In this document: positions 55,909 to 64,000 of the stretch, in pieces
Position numbering within the stretch: position 1 is the first letter of the stretch
Layout: each line of letters begins with the position of its first letter
Assembly (NCBI RefSeq): GCF_900070355.1
Contig: NZ_LN849456.1
Span: forward strand, 930,001 to 994,000
Length of the DNA: 64,000 bases
DNA from: Devriesea agamarum
Lineage (GTDB): Bacteria; Actinomycetota; Actinomycetes; Actinomycetales; Dermabacteraceae
Reading direction: 5' to 3'
The notes under the pieces: generated by a model
What the model saw: only the letters and a program-made list of their open reading frames with translations
The model's database searches: none
Told to the model about the DNA's origin: nothing
Program-made: the position numbers and the translations under genes

Positions 55909-56979
55909 TCATCTGTCCTCGACACCGCCGGGAGGTCGCTCGGTGACCGCACTCTCGTGTGGGCTACCCGTAAGCGTCTCGATGATTGCGGCGTGTGCTT
56001 GCGGTCCGATTCGACCATGTGCACGGGCAGCATCCGCTGCGGCACGGGCCATGGCGAGATAGGTCTCGGCGATGGCTTGAGGATCGTCGGTGCTGCCGGG
56101 TTCTGCCGGGTTCTGTGCTGCGAGTTCGGCTAGTGCAATGCGGTGTGCTGCGACAGTGCCCGCATCTCCGCGAGATATGGGACCGGTTAACGCATCAAAA
56201 CCACGGCTTAACGCCTCGTCGAGCGCAGCGTGCATCAGGGGGGCGAGCATCGCTCCGGCATCTTCCACGCCGAGTCTCTGCAGCATGGCGCGGGCCTGGG
56301 CGACGAGGACGGTGAGGTGGTTCGCCCCGTGTCCAAGCGCGGCATGGTAGAGGGGGCGGTCTGCTTCAGCGATGGGCATCGGATTGCCGCCGATTTCCAG
56401 AGCGAGCGCCTGGGCAATCGGCAGGAAAGCGGTCCTCGCGGTCACGGCCATAGGACAGCCCTGTAAGCGGGGCAGGTCAATGCTGGTCCCGGTAAATGTC
56501 ATGGCCGGATGCACTGCGAGCACCGCTGCCCCCGCGCGTTCAATTGGAGCAAGGACATCGATACCGTAGCGCCCACTGGTATGCACCACGATCTGTCCGC
56601 CGGGGACGAGTCCGGCTGCTGCTATGCCTTGCGCGAGGTCGGCGAGCTGGTCATCGGGCACCGCGAGCAGAACCACCTCGCTGCGTTCAACGATGGCGGG
56701 AACACCGAGGATGGGCACATTAGGTAGTAAGAGTTCGGCCCGTTCACGGCTAGCATCCGATACGGCGTATGCCCCGGTGATCGCATGTCCCTGGGCGCGA
56801 AGCGCAGAGCCCAGCACGGCGCCGACGCGTCCAGCCCCAATCACCCCGATCCCCATCCTGGCAGCACCGGGGCGGGCCCCGGTTGAGTTCTGGGGGTGGT
56901 TCAAGTCGGTGGATTCGTACGTCATCGGGGCACGTGGATCCGATATCTGGCTCGGCTGTTGAGGCTCGGGGGTGGACAC
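55909..56979 (-). CDS. Rossmann-like DUF2520 oxidoreductase, possible ketopantoate reductase
   Basis: A 356-residue protein. After a polar N-terminus of about 40 residues comes the dinucleotide-binding GIGVIGAGRVGAVLGSALRAQGH, then EVVLLAVPDDQLADLA, HTSGRYGIDVL and HPAMTFTG, as in the COG5495 type, and a helical C-terminal DUF2520 domain. Being directly upstream of panC suggests a role in pantothenate synthesis; PanG, an alternative ketopantoate reductase, is to my knowledge of this family. The start may be the ATG at 56856, after the extension. Function is inferred. Confidence 0.75.
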   Translation of the reverse strand: MSTPEPQQPSQISDPRAPMTYESTDLNHPQNSTGARPGAARMGIGVIGAGRVGAVLGSALRAQGHAITGAYAVSDASRERAELLLPNVPILGVPAIVERSEVVLLAVPDDQLADLAQGIAAAGLVPGGQIVVHTSGRYGIDVLAPIERAGAAVLAVHPAMTFTGTSIDLPRLQGCPMAVTARTAFLPIAQALALEIGGNPMPIAEADRPLYHAALGHGANHLTVLVAQARAMLQRLGVEDAGAMLAPLMHAALDEALSRGFDALTGPISRGDAGTVAAHRIALAELAAQNPAEPGSTDDPQAIAETYLAMARAAADAARAHGRIGPQAHAAIIETLTGSPHESAVTERPPGGVEDR

Positions 56980-57058
56980 CGTTCTAATCTAGCCGCCTCA
57001 GCCTGCGAGCACTTTCCTGAGGTCCTCTGACGCCGGTATTTAGGTGTGACCTTGAAAG

Positions 57059-58924
57059 CTAGCCGTCGGCCTGGGCCGCTGGACCTTCCTCAGACACGTG
57101 GTCTGTGGGCAGGGCTATAGCGGGCTGCTGCCAAGACTTTTGATCACCGTAGCGTCGTCCGTGCCGAGCCGAGGCGGCGAGCTGAGCCACGATGGGTTCA
57201 ACACCTTGACACGGAAGTGCTTCACTGACGACGATGATCCCCGATCCCGCGATATTCACGTGCAAATCCACGACCCCGATCCGGTGAGCTATTGGCCCTT
57301 GTATGAGCTGGATACCTTGAGGCCGGTCACGGGGCACAATCGTCACTCTGCGGTGCCACACTCCAGACCGTATGACAAGCACAGAGTCCGTCATGGAGAT
57401 TCCATGGCGCCGCCATCCCCACGGCGAGAAAAACCGTTCAATGCGCGGGGGCATTACCTGGCAAACATCGCGAGCGTCCTCGCGGAGGTGCCGCACCAAG
57501 TACTCATCGCTCTGGTGTGCCGCACTCAGATGGGTCTTATCTGAATCGTTGGGATTATCTGCATCATTGGACTCGTCTACATCACTGGGCTCATCTGCAT
57601 CATTGGAGTCGTCTACATCACTGGGCTCATCTGCACCATTGGAGTCGTCTGCATCAACGGGCTCATCTGCATCATTGGATACTGGCACCAACGGGCACAT
57701 GAGGTATTTGACCATGGTGAGCATTTCCTCGCGAGTTCCCACGGGCAGTACCACGGTGCGCTCAGACGTATCGATTCCGTAGCCAGCAATGGATGCTTTG
57801 ACCCGGTACCAGTCTGGCCCCCGCCAGAAAAATGGCTGGGTGATCTGAAGCGCCTGAACCCGTTCGGGGATGATGTTGTTGTTATGGGTAGAGAATAGGC
57901 CGCGGCGAATTCGGATGCCGTGTGCGCTGGCCCGAGCGATAAAGCCCCACCCTGATTCCACACGCAAAAACAGCATGCTCGGCCCGGCATACAGCACACC
58001 TAGGATCACCGGAATGGACCACCAGCTCAAACCGTCCGACAACACATCGTGCACCCCGAATGCTGCTGCAACGGCCACCGTCACCACTACTCCGATGACC
58101 AAACTGATATCGCGCATGATGGAATGCAGAATGCGCTTCGAGGGAATATCCGCGATCAGCTGACCTTCGGTCACTCCATCGTGCAGCAACGAATACAGAC
58201 GGCCTTTGCCCCCGGCTTTCGCAACATCCACGCTCTCAGACTCGTCGGCATAACCCAGACTCGGCGCTGCTGCCGACGCGCCTTCTGGCGCCACCGGGCC
58301 AAGGCCTGGTTCCGCATGGGTGGGCTCACCGGTGAGCCCTGCCGGTTGTTCTCCATAGGTGGCAACCGTTTTCCCACCATCGCCGTTAGCGAGAGCCTCG
58401 TGTTGAGCATTGTCGACGCTTACCGAAGCATTGGTGTCTCCGCGGGCGATCTGCATAATCTGGCGCCGGATGCGATCGGCATCAGAGCCCTTCACATAGG
58501 CGAGTTTGAGTTTGGAATCGATTCCACCCGCAACCTCAATCGTGACCGCAGCCAGCCCGAGGACCCTTGCCACAGCGGGCCGTTCTACATCCACGGCTTC
58601 AATTTTTTCGCGCGGCGCTGATTGTGTGGATCTGACCAGCATCCCTGAATGTATGCGTACCCCCGCCTGGTCAATGACGTACCGGGTGCGCCACCATGTC
58701 AAAGCAGACCATCCAGATGCCAGGATCAACCCGATGGCGAATACGCCCAGAATCCACAGCAGGCGCTGCACCGAAAACTCTGAAATCAGCTTTGTGATGC
58801 CCTGATATGCCGCCACAGCCCAGAACACGGCCAGAAGCCGCCACCCTGCCGCTGCAATCGTCAACGGGTGCAGACGCTGCCCGATAGCAGAGTCGACCGA
58901 CGTGTCATTCGCGTTGCTGCTCAT
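57059..58924 (-). CDS. Membrane protein with bacterial PH domains (YdbT type)
   Basis: A 621-residue protein with several membrane helices (pairs near residues 30-80 and 285-330) and three copies of the bacterial PH domain type 2 (about 80-150, 335-400, 515-590). Two low-complexity inserts interrupt it: a polar stretch at about 165-235, and an acidic Asp/Asn/Ser/Glu/Pro repeat at about 415-465. Partner gene upstream encodes the smaller PH protein and overlaps by 4 bp. The pair resembles YdbS-YdbT of Bacillus, linked to resistance to antimicrobial peptides. Role here unknown. Confidence 0.85.
   Translation of the reverse strand: MSSNANDTSVDSAIGQRLHPLTIAAAGWRLLAVFWAVAAYQGITKLISEFSVQRLLWILGVFAIGLILASGWSALTWWRTRYVIDQAGVRIHSGMLVRSTQSAPREKIEAVDVERPAVARVLGLAAVTIEVAGGIDSKLKLAYVKGSDADRIRRQIMQIARGDTNASVSVDNAQHEALANGDGGKTVATYGEQPAGLTGEPTHAEPGLGPVAPEGASAAAPSLGYADESESVDVAKAGGKGRLYSLLHDGVTEGQLIADIPSKRILHSIMRDISLVIGVVVTVAVAAAFGVHDVLSDGLSWWSIPVILGVLYAGPSMLFLRVESGWGFIARASAHGIRIRRGLFSTHNNNIIPERVQALQITQPFFWRGPDWYRVKASIAGYGIDTSERTVVLPVGTREEMLTMVKYLMCPLVPVSNDADEPVDADDSNGADEPSDVDDSNDADEPSDVDESNDADNPNDSDKTHLSAAHQSDEYLVRHLREDARDVCQVMPPRIERFFSPWGWRRHGISMTDSVLVIRSGVWHRRVTIVPRDRPQGIQLIQGPIAHRIGVVDLHVNIAGSGIIVVSEALPCQGVEPIVAQLAASARHGRRYGDQKSWQQPAIALPTDHVSEEGPAAQADG
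57543..57680 (-). repeat. 36-bp tandem repeat inside the large PH-domain gene
   Basis: Three full 36-bp units (57561-57596, 57597-57632, 57633-57668) plus partial copies on both sides code for 12-residue repeats of the type DADEPSDVDDSN. The in-frame length allows the copy number to change without breaking the gene. Confidence 0.88.
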
Positions 58925-59412
58925 AGCGAGGCCATTGCGCTGACCCCGCGAGAGGTGAGCAGATCACGCACGCGCTCCGCCTCAGCTTTAGGCAGCCCTG
59001 ACAAAGAGGCGGATGAATCCGAGGAGGCCGTGGTCAAAGCGACCGTCGCTAAACCGAATCGACGTTCAATGGGGCCTTCACTGACGGTTACCGTCTGGAT
59101 TCGGCCGTACGGAATGATTTCAACCGAGCGAAACAAGATGCCGCTGGCCGTGACCAGATCATCCTCACGGGTGGCATAACCGAGCGCCCGCACACGCCTG
59201 GCCACAAAGATCACCGACTGAATAATCAGAAGCAAAAGTATCGCCGCAATCAGGTGCATCCACCACCAGTTTTGGCGCACCCCGAAGAAAATCAGAACCC
59301 CTGAACCCACGATAAAGAACCCCCACCACGGCAAGTTACCGATATACCGAGCCGGAATCAGACGTGGTGACACCGGGGTGAGCTCGCCGGGAGCAATATC
59401 AGGACGTCGCAT
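58921..59412 (-). CDS. Small PH-domain membrane protein (YdbS type)
   Basis: A 163-residue protein with two membrane helices (about residues 30-45 and 50-70) and one bacterial PH domain (about 75-160; ARRVRALGYATREDDLVTASGILFRSVEIIPYGRIQTV). It pairs with the large PH-domain gene, overlapping by ATGA. The LTPVSPRLIPARYIGNLPW start is typical. Confidence 0.87.
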   Translation of the reverse strand: MRRPDIAPGELTPVSPRLIPARYIGNLPWWGFFIVGSGVLIFFGVRQNWWWMHLIAAILLLLIIQSVIFVARRVRALGYATREDDLVTASGILFRSVEIIPYGRIQTVTVSEGPIERRFGLATVALTTASSDSSASLSGLPKAEAERVRDLLTSRGVSAMASL

Positions 59413-59496
59413 GACTTCATGATGTCAGAGCCCACCGACAGACGAGAACACCTATTAGCGATAGAAGACTTCGACTAACGTCGGCGATCAGCGAGC

Positions 59497-59997
59497 TTAA
59501 GCTTCCGCCGTGTGCTGCTGCCCTTCCGGTCCATCCTGCGGTGGGAGCTTTCCCCAACGCTCAACAATCACGCCTACGGTCGCAAGGACGAGGCCCGCAA
59601 CACCTGCACCGAGGCACGGCCAGAGCGCGGGCGGCATCCCTGAGCGCATCGCGAAGTACACCGCTTCCCCGATAAAAAATCCGCCAACGAGAACTCCCGT
59701 ATATGCAGCGGCCTGAGCGAACACCACGGTGCGCCACGCAGTGATGAGGTCGAGGTTGTGCTTGCGCGGTTGGGAGGTCGGATGCTGTTTACGTTCTTCG
59801 CATTCCTGCATGTAACGCCGCATCGGCAGCCCGACGATAAACAACAGCACGGCGACGACCAGGAAAATGACCGTCGTCATCCATCCCGGCGCAGGCACCG
59901 CCTGTCCGAAGCTCGCAAAAAGCCCACTGACAGTGTTACCGAATACTGCGGCGAGGAATGCCAGCAGCACCAGCATAGGAATCGAGGTGGGTTTCAT
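59497..59997 (-). CDS. DUF3180 family membrane protein
   Basis: A 166-residue protein with four membrane helices (about residues 7-27, 39-59, 87-110, 125-145). RKHNLDLITAWRTVVFAQAAAYTGVLVGGFFIGEA is the DUF3180 core. This actinobacterial family sits regularly after folK. Function unknown. Starts in overlap with the folB-folK gene (ATGA). Confidence 0.88.
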   Translation of the reverse strand: MKPTSIPMLVLLAFLAAVFGNTVSGLFASFGQAVPAPGWMTTVIFLVVAVLLFIVGLPMRRYMQECEERKQHPTSQPRKHNLDLITAWRTVVFAQAAAYTGVLVGGFFIGEAVYFAMRSGMPPALWPCLGAGVAGLVLATVGVIVERWGKLPPQDGPEGQQHTAEA

Positions 59998-60887
59998 TGG
60001 GACCGTCCCTCTGCGGCGGCACCGGGCCAGTTGAGCGTACCGGCGGGCCGCACCCCGTCCCGGTCACAGGCACGCTTCACCAGGTCTGCCACAGCGCCGC
60101 CGAAAGCTCCGGGCACAACCGCCTCGGGGTTTAACGCCAGCCACGGAGACAGCACAAAGGCTCGTTCGTGGGCGCGCGGGTGCGGCAGGGTGAGCACCGG
60201 ATCATCGGTGATCAGATCGCCCCACACAATGACATCTACGTCCAAGGTGCGCGGGCCCCACCGCACCAACCGTTCTCTGCGCGCATCTTGTTCCACGGCG
60301 TGGGCGAGGTCCAGCACAGCATCCGGTCCGAGCTCCGTCTCAATGGCGACCACGGCGTTAAGGAAGTCGTCTTGGTCCACACCGCCAACCGGGTCCGTTT
60401 CAAACACGGGCGAGACTCCGGTGACCCTGACCCCCGGCGCATCATCCAGAAGCTGCACCGCATGGTGTAGATGTGCGCGCCGATCCCCGAGATTTGACCC
60501 GAGTGCCAGCACCGCAGAAACCGGCGGAGCCTGTTTGCGATGCCTGACGACCACGTCGGCAAACGGCACTGGGATCGGGGCATGCGGTTTATGCACTGCC
60601 ACCTCAACGCACCTAATCCGCGGGCGCCCGACAAGTACCGCGTCCGCTATCCGGTCGGCGAGAGTCTCAATCAAGTCCACGCTGCCATCGCTGACCACAT
60701 CGTGCACAGTCTGAGCGACATCAGCGTAATTAACGGTCGCCGTCAGATCATCTCTGCGCGCGGCAGCCCGGATATCGACGTCCATTACCACATCGACCAC
60801 GAATTCCTGGCCGTCCCGTTTTTCGTCTACCAGCACACCGTGGTACCCAAAAGCACGGACACCGAGCAACTCAATCCGGTCTGTCAT
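59994..60887 (-). CDS. folKB: Dihydroneopterin aldolase / HPPK fusion (FolB-FolK)
   Basis: A 297-residue bifunctional folate enzyme. Residues 1-120 are FolB (IELLGVRAFGYHGVLVDEKRDGQEF; catalytic Lys in VEVAVHKPHAPI). From about 130, FolK: AVLALGSNLGDRRAHLHHAV, FETDPVGGVDQDDFLNAVV, RWGPRTLDVDVIVWGD and LPHPRAHERAFVLSPW. It carries out two successive steps to 6-hydroxymethyl-dihydropterin diphosphate, used by FolP. The ATG at 60887 begins the FolB domain; the frame starts 4 codons earlier. Confidence 0.92.
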   Translation of the reverse strand: MTDRIELLGVRAFGYHGVLVDEKRDGQEFVVDVVMDVDIRAAARRDDLTATVNYADVAQTVHDVVSDGSVDLIETLADRIADAVLVGRPRIRCVEVAVHKPHAPIPVPFADVVVRHRKQAPPVSAVLALGSNLGDRRAHLHHAVQLLDDAPGVRVTGVSPVFETDPVGGVDQDDFLNAVVAIETELGPDAVLDLAHAVEQDARRERLVRWGPRTLDVDVIVWGDLITDDPVLTLPHPRAHERAFVLSPWLALNPEAVVPGAFGGAVADLVKRACDRDGVRPAGTLNWPGAAAEGRSQ

Positions 60888-60916
60888 CAGGTCTTTCATA
60901 TGCCTACCCGTCGCCG

Positions 60917-61852
60917 TCAGGATATGTGGTATCCCGATGCCTTCAGCCTAGTGGCAACGGCTACCGCTGCAACAGAGCTGGGAACTTCGTGAACGCGCAC
61001 CGCCCAGACCGGCCGGGATGCAACCAGCGTCGTGACCGCTGCGGTCGCCGCATCTCGATCGACGTCCAGCTGCGCCAAAAACCGTTTGCGAGAGGCACCG
61101 ATCAAAATGGGAAGACCTAGTGCTTCAAGATGGTCGAGTCTGGCGAGGACATCCCAGGTTTGCTCTGTGGTTTTGGCGAAGCCCAGACCTGGATCAGTGA
61201 CCACGTACTCCGTATCGACCCCGCTATCGCGCAGAATATTCAGACTTTCACTCAGTTCCTGGGCAACATCGGCAGCCACATCCTGATACTCGGTGAGTGA
61301 GGTCATGACGTCGCTATGTCCGCGCCAATGCATCGCCACGTAGACCGGTGGTTCACCGAGGCTCGTGCGGCAGGTGGCTACGGTGCGGCCCATCTGAGGA
61401 TCAGCTCGGCCGCCGGACACGTCATTGACGATGAGCGCTCCGGCCCCTACAGCGTCCTCAGCGATGTCTGCGCGCATGGTGTCAATGCTGACCACAACGC
61501 CGTCCGCTGCCAGTGCCTTCACCACCGGCAGAACACGTCGGCGTTCTTCGTCCGGATCGACTCGGGCTGCACCTGGTCGCGTTGATTCACCGCCGACATC
61601 AATAATGTCTGCGCCTTCTTCTAGCAGTTCACGCGCGCGAGACAGAGCGATCTCGTGGTTAAGGTACCGCCCGCCGTCGGAGAAAGAGTCGGGGGTTATG
61701 TTCAGCACCCCCATCACCAGGGTTTTCTCCGGGTGGGTGAGAGCTTCCGGCAGCCCACGAGGACCTTTTGGCCTCCGACGCATTACAGGTAAATCCGCAG
61801 CCTGCTGTTGCAACTCTTCACGCGCGGTGTGGCCCACCAGCTTGCGTATCAT
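60917..61852 (-). CDS. folP: Dihydropteroate synthase
   Basis: A 311-residue TIM barrel: [61 protein letters not shown] and VRVHEV are the standard DHPS motifs. It joins the pterin diphosphate to p-aminobenzoate. The ATG at 61852 overlaps the folE stop (ATGA); the open frame upstream is inside folE and is ignored. About 45 residues precede the barrel. Confidence 0.95.
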   Translation of the reverse strand: MIRKLVGHTAREELQQQAADLPVMRRRPKGPRGLPEALTHPEKTLVMGVLNITPDSFSDGGRYLNHEIALSRARELLEEGADIIDVGGESTRPGAARVDPDEERRRVLPVVKALAADGVVVSIDTMRADIAEDAVGAGALIVNDVSGGRADPQMGRTVATCRTSLGEPPVYVAMHWRGHSDVMTSLTEYQDVAADVAQELSESLNILRDSGVDTEYVVTDPGLGFAKTTEQTWDVLARLDHLEALGLPILIGASRKRFLAQLDVDRDAATAAVTTLVASRPVWAVRVHEVPSSVAAVAVATRLKASGYHIS

Positions 61853-62520
61853 CGGCGGAGGATGAGGCTCATAGCCTCTGCTCGGGTCGCAGGGTCCCGC
61901 AATTGTCCTCGGACAGCGGATGTCACAGTATTCGCGCCTGGGTTTTGCACACCACGCATCGACATACACATATGTTCGGCTTCGACTACTACGATCACGC
62001 CGGCGGCACCGAGCGCATGGGTCATGGCGTCGGCGATCTGCGAGGTGAGTCGCTCCTGGACCTGGGGGCGTCGAGCATATCCGCGCACGACCCGAGCAAG
62101 TTTGGACAATCCCGCGACCCGGCCTGCGCCACCGGGAATGTAGCCCACATGAGCTCGCCCGTGAAACGGCAGCAGGTGATGCTCGCACATGGAGAACACC
62201 GTGATGTCTCGAACCAGCACGAGTTCCTGGTGGGCAATGTCGAATGTTTTCGCCAGGTGATCGTGCGGATCTTCTGCTAGGCCGCCAAAGACCTCGGTGT
62301 ACATCCGAGCGACCCGGGCCGGGGTTTCCCGCAAACCGTCGCGATCTGGGTCTTCACCAACCGCGATCAGAATTTCCCGGACGGCTGCCTGAATGCGTTC
62401 CTGGTCAACGGCCACCCTCTGATCAGCATCACCGTCGTCTCCCGCACCTGGTGCAAAGGACTGACCCTCGACCGTTGCGGGGGATCTATCGTGCGTATCT
62501 GTGCTCGGATCGCTGCTCAC
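61849..62520 (-). CDS. folE: GTP cyclohydrolase I
   Basis: First enzyme of folate synthesis, 223 residues. Zinc and active site: [20 protein letters not shown] and [27 protein letters not shown] is typical. Residues 1-38 are a polar extension. The start is a GTG at 62520, 3 bp after the ftsH stop; a later start is possible since the first 38 residues are not conserved. Confidence 0.94.
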   Translation of the reverse strand: MSSDPSTDTHDRSPATVEGQSFAPGAGDDGDADQRVAVDQERIQAAVREILIAVGEDPDRDGLRETPARVARMYTEVFGGLAEDPHDHLAKTFDIAHQELVLVRDITVFSMCEHHLLPFHGRAHVGYIPGGAGRVAGLSKLARVVRGYARRPQVQERLTSQIADAMTHALGAAGVIVVVEAEHMCMSMRGVQNPGANTVTSAVRGQLRDPATRAEAMSLILRR

Positions 62521-62522
62521 GC

Positions 62523-64000
62523 CTACTCCCCGTTCTGAGGACCCGGTGTTTGAGCGTCGGTCGCTGATCCGGGGTCGCTCGCCTCGCGCGATGAGGTGTC
62601 ACGGGCGCCGGGGATGGAGGGACCGTCACCGCCGGGCTGTGGAAGCTCCGGGGGCGTCGGGGTCAGGGGATCTCCGGCGTCACCCATCTCGGTTCCGGTT
62701 TGTTCATGCGTGGTTCCGACCAGCGGTTCGTGGAAAACTGGCCGGTCGGAGGAGGACTGCCAGATTTCGCGGGGTGCGCGCTTCTTAATGTCCTTGAAAA
62801 TATCGGCGAGCTCTTTTTCGCCGAGGGTTTCCTTATCTAAGAGTTCCAGCACCAAACGATCCAGGACGGCCCGGTTGTCCCTGATAACGGCCCAGGCTTC
62901 ATCGAGTGCATTGTCCAATAGACGACGGACCTCTTCGTCGACGAGCCGAGCAGTCTCATCCGAGTATTGCTGGCCCTGGCCGGACTGCATTCCCACGAAG
63001 ACTTCGTCCTGGCCCGAGCTGAGGGCAATTTGTCCGACCCGATCGCTCATACCGAGCTGGGTGACCATGGTCCGCGCAATCTTGGTGGCGTTTTGCAGAT
63101 CTGAGCTCGGCCCGGTGGTGACGTCGTGGAAGATGCCTTCCTCTACCGCATAACCGCCCATCGCATAGGCGAGGCGATCCAGCAGTTCGTTGCGCGACTG
63201 ATAGTTGCGGTCGGTGGTCGGCACCACCATGGTGTACCCGCCAGCGCGCCCGCGCGGCAAAATCGTTACCTTGGTAACCGGTGCCGAGTTCGGTAGGGCC
63301 GCCGCCACAATCGCGTGTCCACCTTCGTGGTACGCAGTCATCTGGCGGTCTCGTTCGCTCATCACTTTGGAGTACTTCTGCGGGCCCATTGAGACGCGGT
63401 CGATCGCTTCGTCCAGGGCACGGTTATCAATGATCTGGTTGCCTGATCGGGCGGTGAGCAGGGCTGCCTCGTTGAGAACATTGGCGAGGTCCGCACCGGA
63501 CATCCCAATACTGCGCCGAGCAATATTTTCGAGGTCTACATCAGGGGCCAGTGGTTTGCCCTGCGCGTGCACCTGGAGGATCTTCAGTCGTCCCTTGAGA
63601 TCGGGGGCGTCCACCGAGATCTGACGGTCGAACCGGCCCGGGCGCAGAAGAGCTGGATCCAAGATGTCGGGGCGGTTGGTGGCCGCGATCATGATGACGT
63701 TCTGGTGTTCTTCAAACCCGTCCATCTCGACGAGCATCTGGTTAAGCGTCTGCTCGCGTTCGTCGTGACCGCCGCCCATTCCTGCGCCACGATGGCGTCC
63801 GACGGCATCGATTTCATCAATGAAGATGATTGCCGGGGCGTTCTCTTTGGCCGTGTTGAACAGATCGCGCACACGCGAGGCACCCACGCCGACGAACATT
63901 TCGACGAAGTCGGAGCCGGAAATAGAGTAGAACGGCACGTTGGCCTCGCCGGCCACGGCCCGCGCAAGCAAGGTCTTACCGGTTCCGGGCGGGCCGTATA
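62523..64000 (-). CDS. ftsH: ATP-dependent zinc metalloprotease FtsH (N-terminus cut by window edge)
   Basis: 492 codons are visible, starting inside Walker A ([15 protein letters not shown]). The AAA+ domain shows [15 protein letters not shown] (Walker B), [20 protein letters not shown] (second region of homology), and the protease domain has [12 protein letters not shown] (HExxH zinc site) and the third-ligand Asp in [15 protein letters not shown]. FtsH degrades membrane and unstable proteins. The tail of about 75 residues is Pro/Gly/Asp/Ser-rich and disordered. First visible gene of the ftsH-folE-folP-folKB-DUF3180 cluster. Confidence 0.96.
   Translation of the reverse strand, partial: YGPPGTGKTLLARAVAGEANVPFYSISGSDFVEMFVGVGASRVRDLFNTAKENAPAIIFIDEIDAVGRHRGAGMGGGHDEREQTLNQMLVEMDGFEEHQNVIMIAATNRPDILDPALLRPGRFDRQISVDAPDLKGRLKILQVHAQGKPLAPDVDLENIARRSIGMSGADLANVLNEAALLTARSGNQIIDNRALDEAIDRVSMGPQKYSKVMSERDRQMTAYHEGGHAIVAAALPNSAPVTKVTILPRGRAGGYTMVVPTTDRNYQSRNELLDRLAYAMGGYAVEEGIFHDVTTGPSSDLQNATKIARTMVTQLGMSDRVGQIALSSGQDEVFVGMQSGQGQQYSDETARLVDEEVRRLLDNALDEAWAVIRDNRAVLDRLVLELLDKETLGEKELADIFKDIKKRAPREIWQSSSDRPVFHEPLVGTTHEQTGTEMGDAGDPLTPTPPELPQPGGDGPSIPGARDTSSREASDPGSATDAQTPGPQNGE

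Noticed and set aside
55676-56062. Plus-strand gene running over the 30-bp repeats
   Set aside because: The frame is antisense to panC and the DUF2520 gene, has no domain and no credible ribosome site; its repeated peptide only mirrors the DNA repeat.
59758-60714. 318-residue plus-strand gene
   Set aside because: It is the shadow of the FolB-FolK and DUF3180 genes, whose motifs are clear on the other strand.

Overview
The window reads as a chromosome segment of an actinobacterium of moderate GC, most like the order Micrococcales. The grounds are gene order: lysS-panC-DUF2520-PH-PH-DUF3180-folK/B-folP-folE-ftsH, and the rimJ / 5-formyl-THF cyclo-ligase / FmdB-Ruc / mscL block that is also known from mycobacteria (Rv0985c-Rv0996 area). 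Other actinobacterial marks are a DUF3180 protein, frequent GTG starts with clear Shine-Dalgarno sites and many ATGA/GTGA gene overlaps. I do not call a genus. Both ends are cut inside genes: hrpA at the left (C-terminus missing) and ftsH at the right (N-terminus missing).

Layout. 1-8 kb: hrpA, threonine catabolism (tdh-kbl) and a PTS-dependent dihydroxyacetone kinase operon (dhaKLM). 8-18 kb is accessory in character: a phage-type switch (ImmA/IrrE-like protein and two divergent HTH proteins around a palindromic operator), a secreted S1 protease, a Caps_synth-type glycosyltransferase, a small membrane protein, an MFS exporter with a possible overlapping short ORF, and an SdpR/SdpI-like pair, separated by long gene-free, partly AT-rich gaps. 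18-24 kb: rpmB, tRNA-Ala(CGC), an inositol-monophosphatase-family gene and a molybdate uptake operon with its own Mo-binding HTH protein. 23-36 kb: a GLPR/SepX-like division membrane protein with rimJ, 5-FCL, YibE/F, a heat-shock-type FmdB/Ruc gene behind a CIRCE-like operator, mscL, mutY, an ArgA-like acetyltransferase, a DedA protein, clpC and an orphan FadR-type regulator.

36-53 kb: a zinc alcohol dehydrogenase with a divergent HxlR regulator, an ornithine cyclodeaminase/TauE-SafE pair, a complete DmsABCD-type molybdoenzyme operon, an unknown gene, a GH29 fucosidase, mqo, and lutABC-galM. 53-64 kb: the housekeeping lysS/panC/folate/ftsH block.

Together the genes describe a heterotroph able to respire on malate and lactate (mqo, lutABC feeding quinone) and to use an S- or N-oxide as alternative acceptor (Dms), with molybdate import encoded in the same window. 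The parts most worth a second look are the orphan phage-type switch with a probably leaderless promoter, the CIRCE-Ruc arrangement, GLPR next to rimJ without glp/galU, the SdpRI-like pair, the short ORF overlapping the MFS gene, and several precise tandem repeats (five units of 17 bp, three of 30 bp, two of 21 bp).
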